NCBI GenBank assembly: GCA_050084515.1
Contig: CM114273.1
Span: forward strand, 22,630,001-22,694,000
Direction of reading: 5' to 3'
Length of the DNA: 64,000 bases
Source of the DNA: Blasia pusilla
Lineage: Eukaryota; Marchantiophyta; Marchantiopsida; Blasiales
The translations under genes and the position numbers were made by a program. Below the pieces are notes generated by a model. That model was given only the letters and a program-made list of their open reading frames with translations. It made no database searches and was not told the DNA's origin. Every line of letters starts with the position of its first letter. Position 1 is the first letter of the stretch. Shown here piece by piece: positions 24,050 to 33,913 of the stretch.

Positions 24050-25471
24050 TTTGTGACATTCGACGTGCTCAAACCTGGGCAACATACTTCCTTAATCCAT
24101 CCGCTTCAATATGCTACATTTCACGTTCTATTTACAAATGTATCCAATGGCATCAAAATAGAGTATCCTTTCAACAACCTATTACCCTCGTTGAGATCTC
24201 TTCCTGCTCAATCGCAAGAGTATCTCATCGGTGGCAAGGTTGGTAATCTCCTCGTGGACCTCACGGATATACTTATTGAGTCCATCGGCAAAGTTACTCC
24301 AACTAAATCTTCCCTCCCTCAAAGTCAGAAAAATCCTTGTGAAATCAATTTGCAGATCTTCCTTCAGGATCTGGTAGATATCTTGGAACTTATCGTAATT
24401 CTTCTTCTCATATTCCTCGTCCAAATTGCGTAGGTCCACATCCCAATCCTTAGCCTTTGCGATGATGTAGCCGAAAAGACGATGCTTCAGTTCGTGCAGG
24501 TCGTGCTCGTCAAGCAAAAATGGGCAACTTCTTGCCCGGTGACCAGCAAGCACTAGTTTGGTGGTTGTTGGAGATCATTCCCTTAGATGGAATAGTCGAA
24601 TACGTTATCCACCAGAGCAGACGCCTTGGAGTCGAAGAAGATTTGGTATGCCTTCTTACATTCTCGATCGAGGCAAGAACCTAGAGTATCTACAATGGTG
24701 ATCGACTTGGCTGCAACCCTTAGCACAAAGTGATGGTCATCCAAGGTGATGATAAACACCTTCTCGGTTCCCGCGTACTACACCACTTCGTTCCACATAG
24801 TGTCCATGCTCTCATCTGAAATGACACCATAAGGGAAAACGTCATAAATATAAGGGAGGGAGATATAACCCACAAAACTCATGTTGGTATCGATGTAGAC
24901 ACCGAATGACGGTCCATCCTTCTAACTCCACCTTGCTACGGATTCTAGGTCTAAGAAGCCGCTTTTATCAACGACGTCCTTGAAACCAAACTGATTCTCC
25001 CACTTCGCGTACAAGTGAGCCACCAACTTCACGATGCCGTTGAGAACTCCAACCGAGAGATATTTCTTTCTCGGATACTCCAAACACCATCTGGTTGTAA
25101 GGAAGGCATTGATACTGTATGTTGGCCTCGTAGCTTCCACTGAATTCTGATCCACGGTGCGGAAGCTGACATTTGTGATGATCTCCAAGCTTGCACATTC
25201 CTTGCATATTGTCGAGTCAGTTGCCCAGGTACATTCAAGAATAAGACCGAGGCCTTTAGCTTTTCCTGGATTGCATGGAGAAGACGTTTACCATTACTGC
25301 CACTAGAATGTGGCTTTGGAAAACCAATTCGCCTAGTACTAATAAAATGACTAACACTCATCCCATCCAAGAAACTCTCTTTCATTATCAGAAGGTAAGA
25401 GAGAATAGTACTGACCTTGCAATGATTTTTTTCGTCTTGGGGTCTTGGAAGTATATTAAATTTCAGAAAGG
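24050..25471 (-). pseudogene. FCP1-like gene, 3' part beyond the copia B insertion
   Basis: Reading on the minus strand from the insertion point, the frame continues FCP1-type sequence (AFLKFNILPRPQDE). A separate domain follows, spread over several frames: GIVKLVAHLYAKWENQFGF, then ISLPYIYDVFPYGVISDE, then EKVFIITLDDHHFVLRV and SITIVDTLGSCLDRE near 24,670-24,760. A charged C-terminal tail lies at 24,553-24,182. The DHHFVL...VDTLG pattern recalls papain-like folds and, from memory, the C-terminal part of plant NT-C2 proteins. I hold either idea weakly. In-frame stops occur, for example near 24,775 (TAG before YAGTEKV) and near 24,920, so the gene is dead. Real exon borders are uncertain. Confidence 0.55.
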
Positions 25472-25476
25472 CTATA
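25472..25476. repeat. Target-site duplication of copia B (left)
   Basis: CTATA precedes the left LTR and recurs at 30,474-30,478 after the right LTR. The duplicated bases lie in coding sequence of the FCP1-like gene. Confidence 0.85.
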
Positions 25477-25785
25477 TGTGGAAAACTGCTAAACGAGCAT
25501 AATTATGGAAAACGGGTCTCACAAACACACACACCACCATGGAGAACAAAATTTGCAATGAGCGAATGAGTGGAGGCTGGTCCTCTTCTCAATTATATAA
25601 GGTACAAGCAACCCTAACCCTACCCTTAACCATAATCTCGAGTTAGACTAACTATGATTAACTAATCATAGTAAAGATAATCGTGTTTAAGTGACTAACC
25701 AAGATTAAGCTTCCCTGCGTCGTGTGAGTACCAAATGTAGCAGTTCAGGTGTCTCATGAGCTTGATTGTAAATCGATTTTCAATA
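25477..25785 (-). repeat. 3' LTR of copia B
   Basis: Plus-strand ends are TGTGGAAAACTGC and GATTTTCAATA. It lacks a TATG present in the partner LTR near 30,288 and differs from it at about thirty positions. Confidence 0.93.
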
Positions 25786-25799
25786 CTCCCCCTCAAGCT
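25786..25799 (-). other. Polypurine tract of copia B
   Basis: AGCTTGAGGGGGAG on the minus strand lies directly upstream of the 3' LTR. It differs by one base from the tract of copia A. Confidence 0.85.
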
Positions 25800-27457
25800 C
25801 ATATCGATATCTCTGACGTCTTAATCCTTTTTAAACATCTCAAACTTATCTCTAGACAATGCCTTTGTAAAGATGTCAGTAATTTGTTGATCTGTATCTA
25901 TATACACAAGATCAATTTCTCTTGCAAGCACTTTCTCTTTGATAAAATGATAGTGCACCTCAACATGCTTTGTACGAGCATGAAACACAAGGTTATTATC
26001 AAGCTTGATGCTACAAATATTGTCTGCATATATTACACTAGGTCCTAAGTTACTAACACCAATCTCAACAAGTAATCGATGAAGCCACACCGCCTCCACG
26101 CTGCATTGGTTGCTCCTCTGTACTCAGCCTCTGTTGAAGATAAAGCAACTGTAGGTTTATTCTTTGAAGCCCAACTTATAGCTGCGCTTCCCAAAGTAAA
26201 TAAATAACCAGATGTGGAGTGTCGATCAGACACGCTTCCAGCCCAATTAGCATCTATGAATCCCTGTATCTGAAAAATTGGAGAAGGTTTAAATTGAAGC
26301 CCGAATTGAATAGCGAATTTCACCTACCACATAATCCTCCTGACAATATCAAAGTGAGGTTTTCAAGGTGCTTGCATAAAATGGCTCACTAGGCCAACAT
26401 CATAGCTCAAATCTGGTCTGGTTATAGTTAGATAGATCAAATTTCCAACCATGCGCCTATACATATTAAAATCTGCAAGCAACTCTCCTTCATCCACTCT
26501 TAGCCTCACGCTCTGGTCCAAAGGTGTAGAGATTGGCTTACAAGCCGTCATACCATATTTTGAAAGCATATGAAGAGCATATTGTCATTGTAATAACCAC
26601 ATGCTCTCTCCAACCTTGATAAACTCTATACCAAGGAAGTACTTGAGTTCTCCCAAGTCCCTCATATCAAATTTTGCTTGTAACTTAAGCTTGACTTGTT
26701 GTACCATTTCTTCAGTACTCCCAATAATCAAGAGATCGTCAACATACAACACAATGAGAACTGTATGATCTTGTCCTCTCAAGATATATAACGAGGAGTC
26801 AGAATCACATACTCCAAGACCCAACTCTTGTAGGACGTATGTAATCTTGCCATACTAAGCTCTTGGAGCTTGTTTGAGCCCGTACAAAACTTTCTTCAAC
26901 CTGCATACGCAAAATGGATACTTGGGATGCTCGTATCTAGGTGGTTGAGTCATATATACCTCCTTATATAGATCTCCATTCAAGAAGGCATTCTTGACAT
27001 CCATGGGATGTAATCTCGACTTCTTACTTACTACAACTGCAACCACTGTTCTCGTAGTCACCATCTTTGCAACAGGGCTAAATGTTTGCTCATAATCGAT
27101 GCCATATTGTTATGCATAGCCCTTAGTTATCAATCTTGTTTTGTATCTGTTAATTATACCATCTTAATTACGCTTGATTTTGTAAATCTATTTGCAACCA
27201 ATAGCTTCCTTACCGGAAGGTATATCAACCAGCTCCCATGTCTGTTGATATCTTAATGCAGCAAGCTCTTCCTCCATAGTTTCAATCCATTCGGATTTAC
27301 TCGCAGCTTCTTCGAAACAACTCGACTCCTGCTCTTGAAGGGTAGTCATCATATATACATGATGTGTCACAAGGAAACCTTCATTTATGAATCTATGAAC
27401 TGGATGTGTAACTCTACTTGATCTACGAAGTTGTTGTTCAAAGGTAGATGCCTCCAA
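25800..27457 (-). pseudogene. Copia B reverse transcriptase and RNase H, broken
   Basis: The RT N-terminus is at 27,457-27,188, followed by the [12 protein letters not shown] block (27,064-26,855) and the YVDD active-site box (VLYVDDLLIIGS) in 26,824-26,585. RNase H pieces are at 26,569-26,363, 26,323-26,045 and 26,099-25,821. They include TDANWAGSVSDRHSTSGY-type sequence, STEAEYRG, YADN and the C-terminal DIFTKAL motif. Stops and frame changes near 27,180, 26,840, 26,575, 26,340 and 26,095 separate the blocks. It is better preserved than copia A in sequence but still unable to give one polyprotein. Confidence 0.88.
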
Positions 27458-27461
27458 AACC

Positions 27462-28856
27462 TCATAGGTTTATAATCATATTCTTCCCCTCAATAGACAA
27501 GTTTAGAGGTGGAATAGGCTCAAATGGAGCATACCATGACTTTAGCTCATCAAAGACAACATCCCGACTAATAATAAGCTGCCTAGAGGATGGAATGTAA
27601 TACTTATATCCCTTAGATCCATCAGCATAGCCAATGAAGATACATCTTTCAGACTTGGGATCTAATTTTTGACGTCTCTCAAAAGGAACGTGAGCATAAC
27701 AAATACAGCCAAATACTTTCAAGAAGGAAAAATCAGGTTTACTTCCTATGAAGACTTCGAATGGAGGTTTATCATGAACTCTTGCTATTGGAGTTCAGTT
27801 GATTAAGAAAACTGGACATGCTACAATCTCTGCCCAATACACCTTAGGCATGTTCTTCTCATTCAGCATAGCTCGTGCCGCTTCAACAATACGTCGATTC
27901 TTCCTCTCAGCCACTCCATTTTGTTGTGGAGTGTAATGGGAAGTCACTTGACGTTGGATGCCATTCTGATGTAAATAGTCATCAAACTCTGTTGAAAGAT
28001 ACTCTCCTCCTCTATCACAACGCAATTTCAGAATGTGTTGTCTAGTCTGCATCTATACTAGAACTCTGAATGTTTGGAATACTCAGAATACCTCTAACTT
28101 GGCTTTCAAAAAGTATACCCATATATACCTAGAGAAGTCATCAATAAATGAAAAAAAGTATTGACAACCACTAAGGCTATGTTATGATGTTGTCCACACA
28201 TCACCGTGGATCAACTCCAATATTCTAATTGCTCTTCTACCTTGCTTTGGAAAAGGAAATCTAGATTGTTTTCCAAATTGGCAAGCAAGATATACCTCTA
28301 ACGTAGCAAGACTCACTAATTTAGGCAATCCTATTACTATATTAGATGATGAAAGACTCTGTAATCTTTGAAAATTCATATGTCCAATTATTTTATGCTA
28401 CACATTTAGATCTATGATTTGTTGGCCGGTTTGACCATACATTAATGTTTGAATCTCTAGCATAGAAACATCTAATTTGAATATTTTTCCAGATCCTTTG
28501 GCTATCATAGTCGGGTCATCCATTGTTTCAATGAAACAACCATCCGTGTTAAATTTCACTTGCTAACCCTGTTCTACTATATGTCCTACAAAGATCAGAT
28601 TTCTTGCAATGGTAAGAACATAGAGAAAATTTCCAAGAGCACAAAGACCATCTAATGCTATTGGAACTTTACCGGCATGCGTGATATGATGTTGAGTGTC
28701 ATCTCTTGTGAGCACAATTGCAGGATCTTTCATCGGTTCCAAACTACTGAACCATTTCGCTTGTGAGATCGTATGATTTGATGCACCGGAGTCAATATAC
28801 CAATTTGTTGTCGAGTCTTTCTTGACCATTGCTCCCATATGATGAGTCATGACCAA
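27462..28856 (-). pseudogene. Copia B protease and integrase, broken
   Basis: The frame 28,856-28,563 carries the protease DSGASNH signature. The frame 28,379-28,182 carries the GAG-pre-integrase zone and the first integrase Asp (IHGDVW). The frame 28,052-27,795 has RCDRGGEY (second Asp) and NGVAERKNR (catalytic Glu). The frame 27,722-27,462 holds the integrase C-terminal part (KVFGCICYAHVP). The catalytic triad is complete here, unlike copia A, but the frames are disconnected. Confidence 0.87.
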
Positions 28857-28929
28857 GAGATGCTCCGTTCATAAATGTTGTTGTTCTTGGTACTCCTCTT
28901 GGTGTTTTTGCTCCATACAGTTTTGTTGC

Positions 28930-29645
28930 TGTAAGGCTCTTGTTCTCATATGCGCCTTCTTCTTGAAATAAAACTTTGCATAGTGACACTTTATCCCACA
29001 GTAATTGCAAGATCCAGGGACCCTTTGCTACTGATCTCAACCCCAACGATTTCCACCATCACTACCTTGTGATTGTGTGTGGTACTGGTTCGTAGTTGAT
29101 TGAAAGACGTTATATTGAGTGGCTCTTCCTCCATATGCTTTATATCTACCACGAACATGGAAGTTTCTACCACGATCCCTGCCTTTGTTTTATCTATAAC
29201 TTGCAAATAGTGTACTCTCTTGCAGACTAGACGAGCTACCGCTTCCTACTAGGCGCATCTCTTCACTGATCAACACGGGAACTAACTCTTGAAAGGTAGG
29301 ATACTTCTCTCTCATAGAGATGGACGTCTCAAAGGACTTGTAATCCTTTGGAAGGCCTTGAAGAGTGAATAAAATCATATCACTATCTTCTACTGTCACT
29401 CCAATGCTATTAAACTGATTAACAATATGTGTGATACTCAAAATATAATCATTGATGCTCTGCGATCCTTTGTTCCAAGTGCAAACATTCAAGTCTGTTG
29501 AGTCTCCTTCTCGCTTGGCCTCATCACCTGTGACAAGCTCCCATACTTCTTGACCCATGAGAAATTATTTCATGCGAAACTTCCAAACATTGTAATTCTG
29601 CTTGTCTAGCTTCTCGCGTGTGATTGCTCTTGAGGAATACTCCAT
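28930..29645 (-). pseudogene. Copia B gag, internally deleted, knuckle damaged
   Basis: The start is the ATG complementary to 29,643-29,645. Compared with copia A, about 190 bp are missing between CTWNK and GSQSIND (near 29,470). A TAA interrupts the N-terminus near 29,565. The zinc knuckle reads CNYCGIKCHYAKFY near 28,965-29,010: the fourth ligand Cys has become Tyr, so zinc and RNA binding should be lost. Confidence 0.85.
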
Positions 29646-30149
29646 GATAAACGATTTCACTCACCAAAACGTAATTTTAGGATTTCTAGTGCTCCAATTG
29701 AAGCATAGATTACTCCTACACAGAATTCGACCCCAAATTTGCCAAAATTGATCAACTGTATGAAAGAACTAGTCAAAATTGGCCTGTAGAGAGCAAACTG
29801 CACAACTTTTCTTCATTGATTGCACTTTCCTACACTGAAATTATTGCTGCATTAGCTCAAAGTGTCAGAATCAAGCGATTTAGGATGCGTTGGGAAGCTC
29901 TTGACAAGCTCTAGAAGATAGTTACAACTTTCCTTTGGTGTCATTCTAGAAGAAGGAAACCCAGACGTCTGAATCGACTGGGAAAGCCCTCAAAAATGCC
30001 TCCAAAGTTTTATCACCGTCAAAGCTCCACCTGCAATCTGCACCCACTGAGCTCTGAATAAAATTTCCTTCTCCCAAATTGAAATTATGCCTTCTCTTGC
30101 CTCTCTTTTCACTTCAAACACCAAGAATTTCAAGTGATGTTCTCCTCCC

Positions 30150-30161
30150 GCTCTGATACCA
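30150..30161 (-). other. Primer-binding site of copia B
   Basis: TGGTATCAGAGC on the minus strand is the exact complement of the initiator tRNA-Met 3' end used by most plant copia elements. It directly abuts the 5' LTR. Confidence 0.92.
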
Positions 30162-30473
30162 TGTGGAAAACTGTTGAACAAGCATAATTGGTGGAAAACG
30201 GCTCTCACACACACACACCACCATGGAGAACGAAATTTGCAATGAGAGAATGAGTGGAGGCTGGTCCTCTTCACAATTATATAAAGTATGTACAAGCAAC
30301 CCTAACCCTACCCTTACCCATAATCTCAAGTTAGACTAATTGTGATTAACTAACCATAGTTAAGATAATCGTGTTTAAGTGACTAACCAAGATTAAGCTT
30401 CCCTACTTCGTGTGAATACCAAATGTAGCAGTTAAGGTATCTCATGAGCTTGACTGTAACTTAATCTTCAATA
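30162..30473 (-). repeat. 5' LTR of copia B
   Basis: Plus-strand ends are TGTGGAAAACTG and ATCTTCAATA, followed by the duplicated target CTATA at 30,474-30,478. Confidence 0.93.
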
Positions 30474-30478
30474 CTATA

Positions 30479-33400
30479 ATGCTATTTGGATCATTCAAAA
30501 AGAGAGAATCGATCCCAATGTCCACCAAGATTGTGTTCTTAGGGCAAGAGAAGTTTCTAAACTCTCTAACAACGTAAAAGAACAGCAGATCTTTCACATA
30601 CTTCAAGAGATCCTTTGTCCCCTTTTGAATAGAGTTGTCACGTACAAACTAAAAAAAATTTGGCCTTCTTGACGAAAGATTCAGACAAATAGCAAAAATC
30701 TGCTAGGCTCTCAAGCATTTCAAGTGCATCTTCCCTATTCATCGTGGTCCAAAACCCATATTCATATTCTCTCTCTATCATGTCAGTTAGTATTCTGACG
30801 TAGGGGAGGACAAATACAACCCGTCCATCTCCCGACATGAAGGCACTGTTTCCCCTAAGACCGAGGGATACGGTTTGCTAACCTTGTCCATAATTTGGAA
30901 AATAGTCCTATTGATTTCAAGGATAAGAAGAGGCTTAAGGGATTTCACCTATCCATCAACCAATGCAAGATATTAGCTTTACAAAGAGGGAATTAGAACT
31001 ATAGTTCCATTAGGAAATATTCATTCACTGAACTATCATAGTGCTAGTGCTTACCTTTCTGCCTGAAGGTCGATGTCCAACATTTTGACTTGCAGCATGC
31101 TCCTTTGGTTCATAGTATTGTCGGTAATCATCAGGGTGTGCGAAATACTTCAGTATTAGGAACAATCCCAAATTTACAAGTGTAAGATTGGTTAAGACTA
31201 GTTCACATTGGGTAGAAATTCACATTATCTTCCTACAATAAGAGGGCAAATCGCATTGTCGGATGAACTCCCACGGAGTTTGGAAGTGGCCATTGGATAT
31301 GTTGAGCTATAGCGGTTCGACATAATGTGTTAACGTTGTCATGAAAAAACTATTTTTTGACGATGATGCCTTCCATTTTCTCACCTTCACAAAATGTTGT
31401 ACATTGTCGCGGTGGTTCTCGTTTTCGACCACGTCAAAAAATAAAATGTGTTGCTGGCTGTCCAAATCCAACCAACGCCTTGCTGTCTCGTCAAAATAGT
31501 TCAGTAGTTTGAATGGAGCCGCTCGACCTCCACGCGGACTGCCATTTGCACGAACCAAAGTGAACTCAATCAGGGGAAGATTCCTCTCTTGTAAGTGATC
31601 CAAAATTGGAGCCTCCATTCTGGCCTGACTATCTTCATTCTTATATGTCCACAAGCCCAAAGCAAAGTAATCATTGGCTGCGTGGAGAAAATCTCCACAC
31701 CCTGGTCTGAAGCTAATACTTTTCAAGTTTCCAGAGTTTTGATAAGCATGGCAAAAAGTAGGACCTTGTGCGGTTCAAAAAGCAGCATTATTTTACCAGA
31801 TCTTTCTTTCATCAAAATCCAAAGAATCATACCAAAATACAAAGGCGATGCAAGATTGTAGGAGAAAAGAAAACACAACATGAAAATAGAAGTCCTGAAC
31901 TCTCGGATTGGTAACATTATATTAACTACTGTACCTCTCGTGTGTAGAAGGGATGCAAGGGCAAAACCCTTACACTTCATAATACAATTGAAAGAAGGTA
32001 GTCATAGAGGAATGAATGGGAACTCAAGTTCTGATTAAGACATAAATGAAAATGACTGTCACTTCAAGCTCCCCTAGGTGCTAAAATCCAAAGATCTAAT
32101 TTCCGCACTCATTTCCCTAATGGTTTCCAAAGAGGTTCTATCCTTCATGCTCGACTTTATGGAACCACCACCCGCAAGTAATCTCAAGTCTCTTTTGGCA
32201 TGATCAAACTCTGTGTGAAACCCAGACAGTAAAGATGCATATTGAGTCTTACCAAGGACGAGGTCCCCTGGTCGATGTTGGTCCCCGGGCTAGTACTATT
32301 TGGAGATGTTCCATGTGCTAGGGATGGGTTATTATGCTTATTTTTCTTTGAAGGTTTCACGACTACAATTTCCGGAGAAGCATCCGAACTGCTAGAGTCT
32401 CCAACTGTCGTTGATACTATTTTACGTGGGATCCATTTCGTATGTTTTTCCTAGCATCTTTCTTCAGCGATGTACTTCTTGCCAAAGCGGTAGGCTTTGT
32501 AGACACTAGAGCTTGAGGTGGAACTTGAGACGTATCATTTTTTGTGCATTTACACATTTGATTGTTAAATTGCGTCTAGAGTCTTCAGAATCCAATATTT
32601 TGAGTGCAGTGGCTAAGTCAGTCCCGAGGATAGTGTTTACTACTTTTCTAAGTTGCGAGTGACCAACCATTGAACACTTAGACGTCGACCTACTACGCGT
32701 TTCATCGTGTGACTCCTACATGAAACCACAATATGAGGTCTTCTTTTCTGAATTCAAAGTGTGGAGACCCTAAATACAATCAGAACTTTAGATGAGCTAA
32801 TCACTACTTTAGTTGCTCACCTAATTCGGAGAAGCGAGTAACGTTACAGTGAGCTTTTCCGTACCCTTGAGTCCCTCAATCCCCTTTTCTCCGCGTGGAG
32901 TCTGCTTTTCCACTCCCTTGCTCTCCTCATCTCCCTATGTAGTGGCAAAATGTTCGACACAATGAGAACTTAAGTTCTACATCAGTGCAAGAGGAGGCAG
33001 GGAAACTGAAAACATAATATGAAATATTAATTGGGCTGCTCACCACAGAAGGAGATTCTGATGACGGTGGAGTCTGCTTTTCCGTCCTAAACAATCCCTT
33101 TCTCTCCTCTTCTCCCTGTGTAGTGGCAAAATGCTCCACATAATGAGAACTTCAGTTCTTCATCAGTGCAAGAAGCTGGGAAACTAAAATCTAAATAGGA
33201 AAAAATAATTGGGTTGCTCATTGGAGTAGAAAAGCCCGATGTTGTCGGAATCTACTTCCCCGTCCCACGTAGTCCCTCTCCTGTGGACACTCAATATAGT
33301 GAGAAAAAAATTACTATTTTGGAACTAATTCGGGGAAGGATTTGCATGCATTAGGAGGATCATAGAGGATCATGTAAATTTCTCATCGCAGTTGGTGTTT

Positions 33401-33830
33401 TCAATGATGGCGTCTACTTGGATATGCTCTCCAGCACTTCGTCGTCTTTCTCTCCCTCGAGAAAGAGCGCCGATAGTCCAAGTGATTTTCCATCAATTGA
33501 CGATGATTACTTTGCAAACGGATACTCAGATTAGAATTCCATATGTAATCATTGTCCCACAATCATTGTCCCACTCGAAAGCATAAAGTTTTTTCATAAC
33601 GAGCTTCTTAAATTGAACTTACGATATTTTCTCCCAGCGGTGTGGGAATAGTTCTGGCGGAATATCTTGTTGAACGAGGTGTAGCTAGAGCACTAGTCTC
33701 CCCTATCAAAATTTGAGGGTTCAACACATTAGGCGATGTCATCCTTTCAAAAGTTGGAGGAGTCGATCCCTGATCCTCATCCCTCTCCGCGACTCCATCA
33801 TCCTGAGCCATAAACCAACCAAAATCAATA
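30479..33830 (-). pseudogene. Multi-exon gene with two tandem FCP1/NIF-like domains, 5' part
   Basis: FCP1/NIF domains are HAD-superfamily phosphatases acting on RNA polymerase II or other phosphoproteins. Minus strand, 5' to 3': a likely start MAQDDGVAERDEDQ near 33,813; duplicated small exons (32,870-33,300); low-complexity exons (VGDSSSSDASPEIVVVKPSK near 32,400, then an amphipathic exon at 32,235-32,080). Domain 1 (31,800-31,307) has GKIMLLFEPHKVLLF, FRPGCGDFLHAAND and ALGLWTYKNE. Domain 2 (30,940-30,479) has KPLLILEINRTIF, LTDMIEREYEYGFWTTM and KNTILVDIGIDSLFLN. The two domains match the FCP1 order motif I, RP..FL, WT and DDS. Motif I (DxDx[TV]) reads EPHKV and EINRT, so the catalytic Asp is Glu in both. 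One frame change in the linker and the copia B insertion break the gene. It is likely a diverged pseudo-phosphatase before it decayed. Confidence 0.6.
32870..33300 (-). repeat. Tandem duplication of an exon-intron cassette
   Basis: Units of about 180 bp start near 32,870 and 33,053, with a third partial copy to about 33,300. On the minus strand each unit is a short exon ending in GTGAGCA(A/G)CCCAATTA (donor) and an intron ending in TTTTGCCACTACA(T/C)AG (acceptor). Exon peptides are GEE(or DE)E(R/S)KG...TEKQTP, so the coding part repeats too. Each intron holds the dyad GAACT(T/G)AAGTTCTCATT. It lies within the linker zone of the FCP1-like gene. Confidence 0.75.
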
Positions 33831-33913
33831 ATGGGCCTGCTTGAATCGAATAGTAGTGCGAAGAGAAACAAACGTCTCGCATGATTCAAGGCATAAAATC
33901 CCAAGAGCTTATT

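Larger units (their letters stand above)
25477..30473 (-). mobile_element. Ty1/copia LTR retrotransposon B, inserted in a gene
   Basis: This is a 5.0-kb element of the same family and orientation as copia A, with LTRs of 309 and 312 bp, a perfect initiator-tRNA-Met primer-binding site, a polypurine tract and a CTATA target duplication. It is about 300 bp shorter than A because of two internal deletions: about 190 bp in gag and about 120 bp between integrase and RT. Its integrase keeps the Asp-Asp-Glu residues, but the polyprotein is broken by stops and frame changes. By eye the LTRs differ at roughly 30 sites (about 90% identity). The element splits the FCP1-like gene inside a coding exon, at the NSII/AFLK junction. 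Confidence 0.95.
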
